Below the pieces are notes generated by a model. That model saw only the letters and a program-made list of their open reading frames with translations. It did no database searches and had not been told where the DNA came from. The translations under genes were made by a program, and so were the position numbers. This document shows, piece by piece, positions 1 to 7,683 of a stretch of 64,000 nt of DNA (positions are counted from its first letter, which is position 1; each line of letters starts with the position of its first letter). Where the stretch lies: the NCBI RefSeq assembly GCF_900142575.1, contig NZ_FRBI01000010.1, forward strand, positions 185,145-249,144. Direction: 5' to 3'. This stretch comes from Actinacidiphila paucisporea. Lineage in GTDB: Bacteria; Actinomycetota; Actinomycetes; Streptomycetales; Streptomycetaceae.

Positions 1-1614
1 GTGGGCCGCGAGCGCCGCCGCGTCCAGGCCCCGCGCGCCGGTGCGCGGCACCACGTAGGCGGCCAGCCGGACGTCGCCGGGCGCGGCCCGCACGGCGATG
101 ACGACGGCCTCGGCGACGTACGGGTGGTCGTGCAGCACCTCCTCGGTCTCCGCGGGGTCGGCCCGGTGCTCGCGCACCCACACCTGCCGGTCGGTGCGGC
201 CGAGCAGCTCCACCTCGCCCGCCGCCGTCCGCCGCGCCAGCTCACCCGTGCGGAACATCCGCGTCCCCTCGGGGCCGTACGGGTCGGGCAGGAACCGGTC
301 CGCCGTCAGCGCGGCCCGGCCGTCGTAGCCGCGGGCCACCCCGGGCCCGGCCACGTACAACTCGCCGACGACACCGGCCGGTACGCGCCGGCAGGTGTCG
401 TCGAGCACCCGTATCTGCGCCTCGGCGCCGGGCGGCGCCGGGTGCAGGAAGGTGCCGTACGACGTCTCGGCCGTGCTGTACGAGGTGAACAGCCGCCGGG
501 GACCCAGCAGTTCGGCGAGCTGGTCCGCCGCGGGACCCGGCTCGCCGCCGGCGACCACGAAGGTGCCGGCCAGCGCCGCGACCGCCTCGTCGCCTAACTG
601 CCGAATGAGCAGGTCGAGATGGCCTGGGGTGAGCTTGAGGAAGCCGAACGGGCCGGCGGCCGCCAGCCACTCCCCCAGCCGCGTCGGGTCCAGGGCCTGC
701 GGGGCGAGCAGCACCCGCTGCCCGGACCACAGCGGCGCCCACAGGCCGGTCGCCGTCAGCTCGGAGGCGGCCGAGCCGAAGACCGCGGTGCCGCCGCTTC
801 CCGTCCTGGCCAACTCCCGTTCGGCCCAGGCCACGTGGTGCGCCAGGCCGCGGTGGGTGACCGTCACGGCGTGCGGGCGACCGGCCGCGGCGGGCACGTG
901 GGCCACGCACGCCACGTCGTCCGGGTCCGGCGCCCCGGCGAGCGGCTCGCCCGGGTGCCCGGCCAGCTCACCGCACACCTCGGGGTCGTCCACGCACAGC
1001 AGCTGCCCCTCGAACGCGTCGGGCCCGTAGGCCGCCTCGGTGACCAGCACCCGCGCCCCCGCGTCGGCGAGCAGCAGGCGCAGCCGGGCGGCGGGGAAGT
1101 CCGGGTCCAGCGGCACGCACCCGGCGCCCGCCTTCCACACGCCCAGCGACACCGCGTGCAGCTCGGCGCCCCGGCCGAGCAGCACCCCCACCAGCACGCC
1201 GCGCCCCACGCCCCGCGACCGCAGATACCGGGCCCAGCGGTTGGACGCGGCGTCGAGCCCGCCGTAGGACAGGACGAACCCGTCGCCCTCCACGGCCACG
1301 GCCTCCGGATTCCGCCGCGCCTGCCGCCCGACCAGCCCGGGGACCGAGGCGGCACCGGCCCCCAACCGGTCGGCCGCACCCTCCGCTTGCGCCGCACCCT
1401 CCCCTTCCGCTTCCGCCCGGCGCCGCAGGCTCACCGGCCGCAGGTCGGCCCACAGCTCCTGGATGCGGACCAGGCACCGCTCCCGCGACCCCGCGGTCCC
1501 CTCGGCCCGCCAGCCCGCCGGCAGTTCGCGGTCGGTCCACCAGATCGAGTACTGCCCCTCGCTGTTGAGTACGACGCGCCGGTCCGCGGGGGCGGTGGTC
1601 TGCGGTTCGGACAA
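1..1614 (-). CDS. MbtH-domain/adenylation-domain fusion protein (NRPS-like), 3' end outside window
   Basis: The reading frame starts at TTG 1614, preceded by CAGGAG at good spacing, and stays open for 538 codons to the window edge. Residues 14-66 are an MbtH-like domain (NSEGQYSIWW, PAGW, CLVRIQELWADLRPVSLR), the small partner that normally activates NRPS adenylation domains in trans. An adenylation domain follows: WKAGAGCVPLDP (A2), VVAGGE (A4), YSTAETSYG (A5), ELYVAGPGVARGY (A6), FRTGE (A7), GRTDRQV (A8). Several motifs are degraded. The A3 P-loop, normally TSGxTGxPKG, reads HVPAAAGRPHAV at about residues 239-250. The invariant Asp of A7 is Glu. The KIRGxRIE part of A8 reads WVREHRADP. The A10 lysine and any carrier domain lie outside the window. 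It may activate an amino acid poorly or not at all. The fold assignment is firm; activity is doubtful. Confidence 0.88.
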   Translation of the reverse strand, partial: MSEPQTTAPADRRVVLNSEGQYSIWWTDRELPAGWRAEGTAGSRERCLVRIQELWADLRPVSLRRRAEAEGEGAAQAEGAADRLGAGAASVPGLVGRQARRNPEAVAVEGDGFVLSYGGLDAASNRWARYLRSRGVGRGVLVGVLLGRGAELHAVSLGVWKAGAGCVPLDPDFPAARLRLLLADAGARVLVTEAAYGPDAFEGQLLCVDDPEVCGELAGHPGEPLAGAPDPDDVACVAHVPAAAGRPHAVTVTHRGLAHHVAWAERELARTGSGGTAVFGSAASELTATGLWAPLWSGQRVLLAPQALDPTRLGEWLAAAGPFGFLKLTPGHLDLLIRQLGDEAVAALAGTFVVAGGEPGPAADQLAELLGPRRLFTSYSTAETSYGTFLHPAPPGAEAQIRVLDDTCRRVPAGVVGELYVAGPGVARGYDGRAALTADRFLPDPYGPEGTRMFRTGELARRTAAGEVELLGRTDRQVWVREHRADPAETEEVLHDHPYVAEAVVIAVRAAPGDVRLAAYVVPRTGARGLDAAALAAH

Positions 1615-2035
1615 GGTCGCTCCTGTCGGGTTCCACGGGCGTTCGCTGGGTGGGGCGAGTCGAGCCACCCTGCCAGGGCGTGCCATACACGACCTATACA
1701 GGTAGTTCAGGTGCGCTGATTACGGCTGCGCGAAGTCGGGCCCCATCAGTGTTACCCATAAATATCAACGCCCAACTCCGTTCCGTCATCGTATGGTTGC
1801 CTCGCACAAGCGCGGGGGAAACGTGGTCGGCCGGACGGAGGAGAATGGCTCCCGGGCGCGGACTCCGCAACGGCCGCGCATCCGGTTCCACAAGCGCGGC
1901 GGCGCCAAATGCCGCTGATTACAACCCGGTTACGGCCGCATGCCCGCCCTGGGGTCACGCTTGCCAGAACCGCTACGATCATCGACACGCAGGCAGCATT
2001 CCGATGCCGACTGTTCCCACAGATGCGGAGAAATC
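1615..2035. other. Divergent intergenic region, no gene seen
   Basis: This 421-bp gap separates the divergent MbtH-adenylation gene and the DoxX-like gene. Its first half (about 1690-1800) is clearly more AT-rich than the surroundings, including a TAAATAT stretch near 1763, so promoters for both directions are likely here. I could not fix a -10/-35 pair with confidence, and no open frame here looks like a gene. Confidence 0.5.
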
Positions 2036-2392
2036 GTGTTCGCCGCCTACGTCACGGTGACCGTCCTCGGCGCGGTCTTCAACGGCGCCGCCGCCGTCAC
2101 CTACCTGATCGGCCATGAATACCCCAAGACACAGGCTGACATGAAGGGCCTGCCGCGCAAGTACGTCCCGGTGCTGGGCTCGTTGCTCGCGGCGGGCACC
2201 CTGGGCCTGGTGGCCGGTTTCCGGGTGCCGATCCTGGGGACCCTCGCCGCGTGCGGCCTCATCCTGTACTTCATCGGCGCGATCATCGCCCACCTGCGGG
2301 TGGGCTCCCGTGACATCGTCGGCGGCATCGTCTTCCTCGCCACCGCGATCGCCGCCCTGGTGCTCGGCGTCATGTACCACGGAGCGGTGTAG
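2036..2392 (+). CDS. DoxX-like four-helix membrane protein
   Basis: A 118-residue protein from GTG 2036, with GGAG six bases upstream. An upstream in-frame start at 1940 would add a hydrophilic stretch unlike a membrane protein N-terminus, so it was rejected. The protein has four hydrophobic segments (roughly residues 2-24, 45-63, 66-87, 94-115) and a short polar loop with HEYPKT after the first, the layout of small DoxX-like proteins. The DoxX family is poorly defined; members have been linked to redox stress or serve as accessory membrane subunits. It stands alone, divergent from the MbtH-adenylation gene and convergent with the prenyl synthase. No substrate can be inferred. Confidence 0.7.
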   Translation: MFAAYVTVTVLGAVFNGAAAVTYLIGHEYPKTQADMKGLPRKYVPVLGSLLAAGTLGLVAGFRVPILGTLAACGLILYFIGAIIAHLRVGSRDIVGGIVFLATAIAALVLGVMYHGAV

Positions 2393-2416
2393 GCCCAGGG
2401 CCTGTCCCAGCCGCCG

Positions 2417-3550
2417 TCAGCGGTCGCGGTAGGCGACCTTGTGGGCAAGCTCCTCAAGGCGCAGCCGCCAGCCGTACGGCACCGGCGAGTCCGCGAGCGC
2501 CGCGCGGGCGTCCGCGACCAGCGCGTCGATCTGCTGCTCGACGTCCGCGCGGACACCCGAGGCGAGCAGCGCGTCGCGCAGCCGGGCCGGGTCCCACCCG
2601 GCGCGGCGGCCGTCCGCGACCAGCCGGGCGACCAGCGGGTCCTTGGCCGCGGCCAGCGCGACCAGCAGCGTCATCTTGTGCTCGCTCAGGTCCAGCCCGG
2701 CCGGTTTGCCGGTCGCCGCCGGGTCGCCGAAGGCGTCGAGCAGGTCGTCCCGCAACTGGAAGGCCTCGCCGGCCGCGACCCCGTACGCCTCGAAGACCGC
2801 GTCCAGCCCCGGGCGTCCGGCCACGGCCGCGCCCAGGGCCAGCGGGCGGTGGATGGTGTAGCGGCCGGACTTGCCGACGGCGACCCAGCGGGCGAGCACC
2901 GGGTCCGGCTCCACCTCCGCGGCCAGCGCGATGTCCAGCTGCTGGCCGGTGATCATCTCGGTGACCAGCTCGTGCCACACCTGCGCGGCGGGGCCGTCGA
3001 GCCGGCCCGCGAAGCGGTTCGCGTAGCTGAGGGCCAGGTCCCCGGCGAGGATGGCGACACCCTCCCCGAACCGGCGGGACTCCCCCGCCCAGCCGCGCCG
3101 CGCGTGGACGTCCGCGTGCCGGGCGTGGACGGTCGGGGCGCCGCGCCGGCTGGAGGAGTTGTCCATGATGTCGTCGTGGATGAGCGCGAAGACCTGGAGC
3201 AGTTCCAGGGCCGCCGCGGCGTCGACGACGGCGTCCGCGCCGGCGTCGTCCGCGGTGCCGCCGGCCGCCAGGTAGCCGATGACGCAGAACAGCGGGCGCA
3301 GCCGCTTGCCGCCGGCCGCGAAGAGCTCGGCGACCGCCGCGACCGGCACCGCCACCCGGGCGTCCACCGCGCCCCAGCGCGCCGCTTCGGCGCTCAGCAG
3401 GTCCTCGATCCGCCGGTCGACACGCCCCAGCAGCCTGGCGCAGGCCTCCTCGTCGGCGGCGGCCGGAGGCGGCGCCGCCTCCGCCTTCCCGGCGGCCGGA
3501 ACCTCCAACGGCGCAAGGTCCGGCGGCAGTTCGACTACGACGTTCTCCAC
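2417..3550 (-). CDS. Polyprenyl diphosphate synthase (GGPP synthase-like)
   Basis: A 377-residue trans-isoprenyl diphosphate synthase, which condenses IPP with an allylic diphosphate to give FPP, GGPP or longer chains in the cytosol. The first Asp-rich motif is IHDDIMD, with RRG following, and the second is LRDDLLDAFGD. GGKRLRP and KSGRYTIHRPL also match the family. The N-terminal 35 residues are Pro/Ala-rich and probably disordered. Start GTG 3550 is chosen because GGAGG lies seven bases upstream; the in-frame GTG at 3559 overlaps that ribosome-binding site. Length fits short-chain enzymes with a small extension. No encapsulin or carotenoid gene lies beside it. The nearest plausible users of its product are the terpene cyclases at 25-28 kb. 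Chain length cannot be settled by eye. Confidence 0.88.
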   Translation of the reverse strand: MENVVVELPPDLAPLEVPAAGKAEAAPPPAAADEEACARLLGRVDRRIEDLLSAEAARWGAVDARVAVPVAAVAELFAAGGKRLRPLFCVIGYLAAGGTADDAGADAVVDAAAALELLQVFALIHDDIMDNSSSRRGAPTVHARHADVHARRGWAGESRRFGEGVAILAGDLALSYANRFAGRLDGPAAQVWHELVTEMITGQQLDIALAAEVEPDPVLARWVAVGKSGRYTIHRPLALGAAVAGRPGLDAVFEAYGVAAGEAFQLRDDLLDAFGDPAATGKPAGLDLSEHKMTLLVALAAAKDPLVARLVADGRRAGWDPARLRDALLASGVRADVEQQIDALVADARAALADSPVPYGWRLRLEELAHKVAYRDR

Positions 3551-3636
3551 GGCGGTCACCTCCGTTGGGCAGTTCCATAACGGTGCAGCCGTCCCGGCGG
3601 TGATCGCCGGACCGCGGAACGCATCCTAGGCCGCGC

Positions 3637-4575
3637 CTATTGCCCCGGAAGCCGACGGGGATTGGCCCCGGCTTGGTGTGGACCGGCCGCAGCGCCGCGC
3701 CACCGCTGCCGCCGGTCCCGCCACCCGTCCCACCGCCCGGCGGCGGCGTCCCACGGGTACGTGCGTCCCGCGAACCGCCGCGCGAAGCCGTCGCCGACGT
3801 CGGCGGTCACCGTGTAGTCGTACTGCCCGTCGGAGGCCGGTGCGAGGGTGACCGTCTTCGAGCCGCCGGCGGCGACGGCGGTCGTGCTGCCGCCCGTTCC
3901 GGTGCAGCCGTTGGCGCCGACGGTGAAGGTCACGGCCACCGAGCCGCCGTTGGTCAGGGTCAGCACCAGCGACCGCGGCGCCGCCGGGGCGATGGACACC
4001 ACGCGAGCGGGTTGTCGTCGTAGTTGTCCTGCTGCTGGTAGACCCGCCACGAGATGCCGGCCGCCTGCAACCGCTCGGCGTAGGTCGTCCAGCTGTAGCC
4101 CTTCTCGGAGTTGTCGGTGACCGGGCCGCCCTTGGTGCCGCCCGGGTCGACGGTGCCGGTCCACTGGTAGAGCCGGTTGGAGTTGGTCGGCGGCACGCCG
4201 GTAATAGCCCATGGAGTAGGCCGACTTGGCGGGCGCCCAGTTGTTGTGGAGCCCGTTGTTCCACGCCTTGTGCGTCCCTGACCACCCGTGGTCGAGGTCG
4301 GACACCCGCTGGGCGTCGGTCTTGGCGGTGTCCAGGTGCCACGGCAGCACCAGGTTCCCGCCGGACGGCCCCGACGACGTCTGCCGCAGGACGTCGGAGT
4401 TGCTCGGGAAGCGCAGCCGCGAGCGGTCGGCGTAGCCGCGTACGCCCTTGAGCGTGCCGAAGTAGTGGTCGAAGGAGCGGTTCTCCTGCATGAAGACCAC
4501 CACGTGCTCGACGTCATCGATCGTGCCGGCCGCCGGGGCGGCGGCCATCGCCTGTTGCATGGCGAACGAGACCAT
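3637..4575 (-). pseudogene. Decayed phosphocholine-specific phospholipase C
   Basis: This is a broken member of the bacterial phospholipase C/acid phosphatase family, normally a Tat-exported enzyme of nearly 700 residues. The N-terminal catalytic signature is present (VVFMQENRSFDHYFG), as is DLDHGWSGTHKAWNNG. After SMGYY the frame shifts and roughly 25 residues are missing. NRLYQWTGTVDPGG and YQQQDNYDDNPLAW then appear in another frame. After that the long central region is gone, and the C-terminal beta-sandwich repeats follow in the first frame (SLVLTLTNGGSVAVTF, GQYDYTVTADVGDGFARRFAG). The Tat signal peptide and the usual tail after the last domain are also missing. At least two deletions and two frame changes make activity impossible. 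No partner gene is seen nearby. Confidence 0.88.
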
Positions 4576-4700
4576 TTGGACCAGACCTGTTATCGTCCTG
4601 TGATTTTGCGTGCGGCCTCCCGCCGACAGGCGGTCATCGCCCCCGCGCGCGACCATGGGGGGACCGGACCGCCAGCGTCACGCGACCGCGGAGGTAAGCC

Positions 4701-5480
4701 ATGACCGCCGAGCCAGCTGAGCCAGTCGAGCCAGGAGTCCACGGAACGCCTCCCCCGGCCGGCTTCGCCGGCCAGACCGTGGTGGTGATCGGGGCCAGCG
4801 CGGGCATCGGCTACGAGACCGCCCGCCAGGTGCGTGCCGCAGGCGGTGACGTGGTGCTCGTCGGCCGCAACCTCGAACGGCTCGAGAAAGCCGCCCGCGA
4901 ACTCCGGCCGGTCGGCACGGCCGCCTTCGACGCGACCGACACCGGCCGCCTCACGCAGTTCTTCCACGACCTCCCCGGCCCGGTCGACCACGTCCTGCTC
5001 ACCGCGGGGAACCCGGCGTACATGCCGCTGGACGAGATGGACATCGCCGAGGCGACCAGCGCGTTCGCCCAGCGCCTGTCGATGGCCCTGGGCGTCGCCC
5101 TCGGCGCCCGCGACAAGGTCAGGCCCGGCGGCACGCTGCTCTTCATCGGCGGCACCGGCGGCCGCCGCCCCGACGTCGGCCTGTCCGTGGTGGCGGCCAT
5201 GACCGCGGCCCTCCCGGCCCTCACTGCCAACCTGGCTCTCGAACTCGCCCCGATCCGGGCCAACCTGATCGCCCCGGGGTTCGTCGACACCCCCCTGTCC
5301 GCCTCCCTGCTCGGCGACCGGCTCGAAGCCCGACGCGCGGAGCTGCGCGCCACCCTCCCCATCCGCCGGGTCGTCGTCCCGGCCGACGTCGCCGCCCTCG
5401 CCCTGCACATCATGGGCAACGAGGCACTCACCGGCGCCACTTACGACATCGACGGCGGCCAGCAACTCCTCCCCGGCTGA
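4701..5480 (+). CDS. SDR-family protein lacking the usual catalytic Tyr/Lys
   Basis: A 259-residue Rossmann-fold short-chain dehydrogenase/reductase; ATG 4701 follows GGAGG. The nucleotide-binding motif GASAGIG starts near residue 31, LLTAGNP stands where NNAG is usual, and the C-terminus ends in the typical YDIDGG. At the position of the catalytic YxxxK the sequence reads VAAMTAA, so both Tyr and Lys are absent. Such SDRs can be non-enzymatic nucleotide-binding proteins or use a rearranged site. It follows the decayed phospholipase divergently and converges with the stressosome operon. No operon partner. The fold is certain; an oxidoreductase role is not. Confidence 0.82.
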   Translation: MTAEPAEPVEPGVHGTPPPAGFAGQTVVVIGASAGIGYETARQVRAAGGDVVLVGRNLERLEKAARELRPVGTAAFDATDTGRLTQFFHDLPGPVDHVLLTAGNPAYMPLDEMDIAEATSAFAQRLSMALGVALGARDKVRPGGTLLFIGGTGGRRPDVGLSVVAAMTAALPALTANLALELAPIRANLIAPGFVDTPLSASLLGDRLEARRAELRATLPIRRVVVPADVAALALHIMGNEALTGATYDIDGGQQLLPG

Positions 5481-5516
5481 CCGGCCCCACACCCGGCCGT
5501 CAGCCGCCCGATCTGA

Positions 5517-5547
5517 CACCGCCCCCGGCCACCGGGTGCGGGCGGTG
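5517..5547. terminator. Possible bidirectional hairpin between convergent genes
   Basis: CACCGCCC (5517-5524) pairs with GGGCGGTG (5540-5547), with an inner CCGG/CCGG pairing in the loop. It lies between the ends of the SDR gene and the HATPase/PP2C gene. There is no clear T-run, so the terminator call rests on position and stem only. Confidence 0.4.
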
Positions 5548-5624
5548 ACCGCGGAGCCCCGGCGCCCTGCCCTGCCGCCCGGCCGGCCCGGCCGGCGGGT
5601 GGCGTACCCCGGCCCGCACGGTGC

Positions 5625-6761
5625 TCACCGCGACGCCTTGGCCACCACCGCGCCGGCATCGTCGCGCCGGGTCCCGGCCTGGCGCAGCAGGCCCGCGGCG
5701 ATCACCGCTGGGGTGTGGTGCAGCAGGCCCGCCAGGTCGTCCGGGGTCCAGCGGTGGCTGAGCCCGTCGGAGTGCATCACCAGGACCCCGTGGGGCGGCA
5801 AGCGGTATTCGTAGCTGCGCAGTTGGTGCATCTGGTGGCCGACGATGCCGGGGTGGGAGAGCAGGTTCGTACGGGTCGTGGCGGTGACCAGGGCGGCCGT
5901 GATGTTCCCGACGCCGCAGAAGAGGGTCCGGCCGTCGGGCTCGATACGGGCGACGGCCAGCGCGGCACCGCGCGTACCGTGCAGGGCCTTGTGGATGTCC
6001 TCGACGGCCTGCTGGGGAGTGCGTGCGGTACTGGTGTGGAAGGCCTGCACCGCCGCCTGGGCGGCCAGGGACGCCAGCGGGCCGTGGCCCAGCCCGTCGC
6101 ACGACATGACCAGCAGGCCGCCGCCCGGCCCCGCGTCCGGCGGGCGGAACAGACCGGAACGGCCCACGCCCTGCGCGCCCTCGGCGGGACGGCCGGCGAG
6201 CCCGCCCGCCTCGTCGGGCGGATCCTCGCCGTCGAGGGTGTCGGCACGCGCGGCCCACGCGTCGCCGCAGACCTCCTCACCGCCGATCGGCCGGGTGATC
6301 CCCGCGACGGGGCACTCGCCCGCCGCCGAGGGGGGCGTGGGGCGAGGCCAGAAGCGGGCAAGCACCACGGTGCCGGTCCCGGGCCGTGAGTGGATGTCGA
6401 AGCGGTCGGCGAGCCGCTTCACCGCGCCCAGGCCGATGCCCAGACTGCCGCCTGTGGACATCCCGTCCCGCAGCACCGCGGACACGTCCGCCATGCCGGG
6501 ACCGCCGTCGACGGCCAGCACCTCGACTCCCGCGACGTCTCCTTGGCGCAGCACTCGCAGCAGCAGGGAGCCGTCGACGGCGTATTTGTCGGCGTTGGTA
6601 ACCAACTCGGCGACCGCCAGGACCAGTTGCGCGGTGCGTTCCTCCCCGAGGCCGACCCGCCGGCCGAGGGCGGCCGCGGCGCCGCGCGCGCCGCCGGTCT
6701 GGTCGCGGAACCACGCGACGTCCTCGCACTGGACCAGCGGTGCGGGACCGGGGGGCGTCAT
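5625..6761 (-). CDS. HATPase (anti-sigma/RsbT-like) fused to PP2C phosphatase (RsbX/SpoIIE-like)
   Basis: A 378-residue two-domain regulator. The N-terminal half is a GHKL-type histidine-kinase-like ATPase (AELVTNADKYA N-box, VDGGPGMAD G1 box, GIGLGAVKRLADRF). The C-terminal half is a PP2C/SpoIIE serine phosphatase (GGEEVCGDAW, SCDGLGHG, HSDGLSHRW) of the kind that resets phosphorylated RsbR/RsbS in stressosomes. ATG 6761 overlaps the stop of the upstream rsbT-like gene in ATGA, so translation is coupled. It is the last gene of the rsbR-rsbS-rsbT operon. The likely job is to switch off stressosome signalling and possibly bind a second partner through the ATPase domain. Cytosolic; no membrane segments. 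Confidence 0.88.
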   Translation of the reverse strand: MTPPGPAPLVQCEDVAWFRDQTGGARGAAAALGRRVGLGEERTAQLVLAVAELVTNADKYAVDGSLLLRVLRQGDVAGVEVLAVDGGPGMADVSAVLRDGMSTGGSLGIGLGAVKRLADRFDIHSRPGTGTVVLARFWPRPTPPSAAGECPVAGITRPIGGEEVCGDAWAARADTLDGEDPPDEAGGLAGRPAEGAQGVGRSGLFRPPDAGPGGGLLVMSCDGLGHGPLASLAAQAAVQAFHTSTARTPQQAVEDIHKALHGTRGAALAVARIEPDGRTLFCGVGNITAALVTATTRTNLLSHPGIVGHQMHQLRSYEYRLPPHGVLVMHSDGLSHRWTPDDLAGLLHHTPAVIAAGLLRQAGTRRDDAGAVVAKASR

Positions 6762-7174
6762 CGGGCCCACTTGGTGATGGACACCGTCGTTCCGTGCCCC
6801 GCCGCGGTGTCGAGGGAGAAGTCGTCGACGAGCCGCCTGGAGCCCGGCAGGCCCAGGCCCATCCCGCCGCCGGACGACCAGCCGTCGGTCAGGGCGAGGT
6901 CCACGTCCGCGATGCCGGGCCCCTGGTCGGCGAACACCAACTGCACTCCCCGCCGCCCGCGTTCCTCGACCATGGCGGCGGTCATCGATCCGCCGCCGCC
7001 GTGCACCAGGGTGTTGCGGGCCAGTTCGCTGGCGGCCGTGACGAACTTCGTCTGCTCCACGAGGCTCAGCCGGCACTCCTGGGCGAACGCCCGCACCAAC
7101 TGGCGGGCCCGCACCACTCCGGCGACAGCGCGGATGCCCAGGACCTCGGGGCCGCGGAGGGTCGCGTTCACCAT
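6758..7174 (-). CDS. rsbT: RsbT-like serine/threonine kinase of the stressosome
   Basis: A 138-residue GHKL ATPase of the RsbT/RsbW group. Visible motifs: ASELARNTLVHGGGG (N-box), FADQGPGIADVDLAL (G1), GGGMGLGLPGSRRLVDDF (G2), GHGTTVSI. In stressosomes RsbT phosphorylates RsbR and RsbS, is then released, and activates a downstream phosphatase or cyclase. The gene overlaps rsbS upstream by seven bases and the HATPase/PP2C gene downstream by four. Start ATG 7174. Full family length. Confidence 0.9.
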   Translation of the reverse strand: MVNATLRGPEVLGIRAVAGVVRARQLVRAFAQECRLSLVEQTKFVTAASELARNTLVHGGGGSMTAAMVEERGRRGVQLVFADQGPGIADVDLALTDGWSSGGGMGLGLPGSRRLVDDFSLDTAAGHGTTVSITKWAR

Positions 7175-7683
7175 CCTGCCGCGATATCCGGCGGTACGCC
7201 CTGGCGCCCGCTCCCCGCCGCCGGGTCCACGGTGCCGGCGCCCTCACGTACCACGGCGTCCGCGTCTGCCGGCAAGGTCTCCACCGAGGCCTCCGCGCCT
7301 GCCCGCAAGGCGCCTCCCCGCACGCCGGGCCGGGCCGGCTCCAGCTTGCGCAGGCCCTTCTCCAAGGTGAGCGCGGTCTGCACGCCGCCCATCGACAGGC
7401 CCAGTTCCACCAGGGTGATGGCGACGGCCGGGCGCATGCCCACGACGACGGTCCTGGCGCCCAGCAGGCGTGCGACCGCGGCGATCGTCGCCAGCATCCT
7501 GCCCACGAAGGAGTCGACGATCTCCACCGCGCTGATGTCGATGACCACCCCGTCCGCGCCGGTCTCGACCACCCTCGTCCCCAGGTCGTCCTGGAGCAGC
7601 GTCACCGCCTGGTCGTCCAGGTCCGTCTGGAGCGACACCAGCAGCACCTGCCCGATCCGCAGGACGGGGACCCGCTCGCTCAT
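7168..7683 (-). CDS. rsbS: RsbS-like STAS-domain stressosome scaffold
   Basis: A 171-residue protein whose first 115 residues are a STAS domain (VPVLRIGQVLLVSLQTDLDD, VVIDISAVEIVDSFVGRML). The Ser of VDSF is the conserved phosphorylated serine in RsbS proteins. The last 50-odd residues are an Ala/Gly-rich tail not found in the short Bacillus protein. ATG 7683 shares one base with the stop of rsbR (TGATG). With RsbR it would form the stressosome core that holds RsbT until stress is sensed. Confidence 0.88.
   Translation of the reverse strand: MSERVPVLRIGQVLLVSLQTDLDDQAVTLLQDDLGTRVVETGADGVVIDISAVEIVDSFVGRMLATIAAVARLLGARTVVVGMRPAVAITLVELGLSMGGVQTALTLEKGLRKLEPARPGVRGGALRAGAEASVETLPADADAVVREGAGTVDPAAGSGRQGVPPDIAAGW

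Noticed and set aside
1..1030. Long plus-strand open frames over the adenylation gene
   Set aside because: They are Arg/Pro/Gly-rich antisense shadows. The minus-strand frame from TTG 1614 gives recognisable MbtH and adenylation motifs.
1940..2035. Longer start for the DoxX-like protein
   Set aside because: It adds 32 polar residues with no ribosome-binding site; GTG 2036 has GGAG upstream and starts with a membrane helix.
2417..3550. Family 2 encapsulin cargo prenyl transferase
   Set aside because: The protein has a disordered N-terminus, but no encapsulin gene lies near and the cargo-specific sequence was not recognised.
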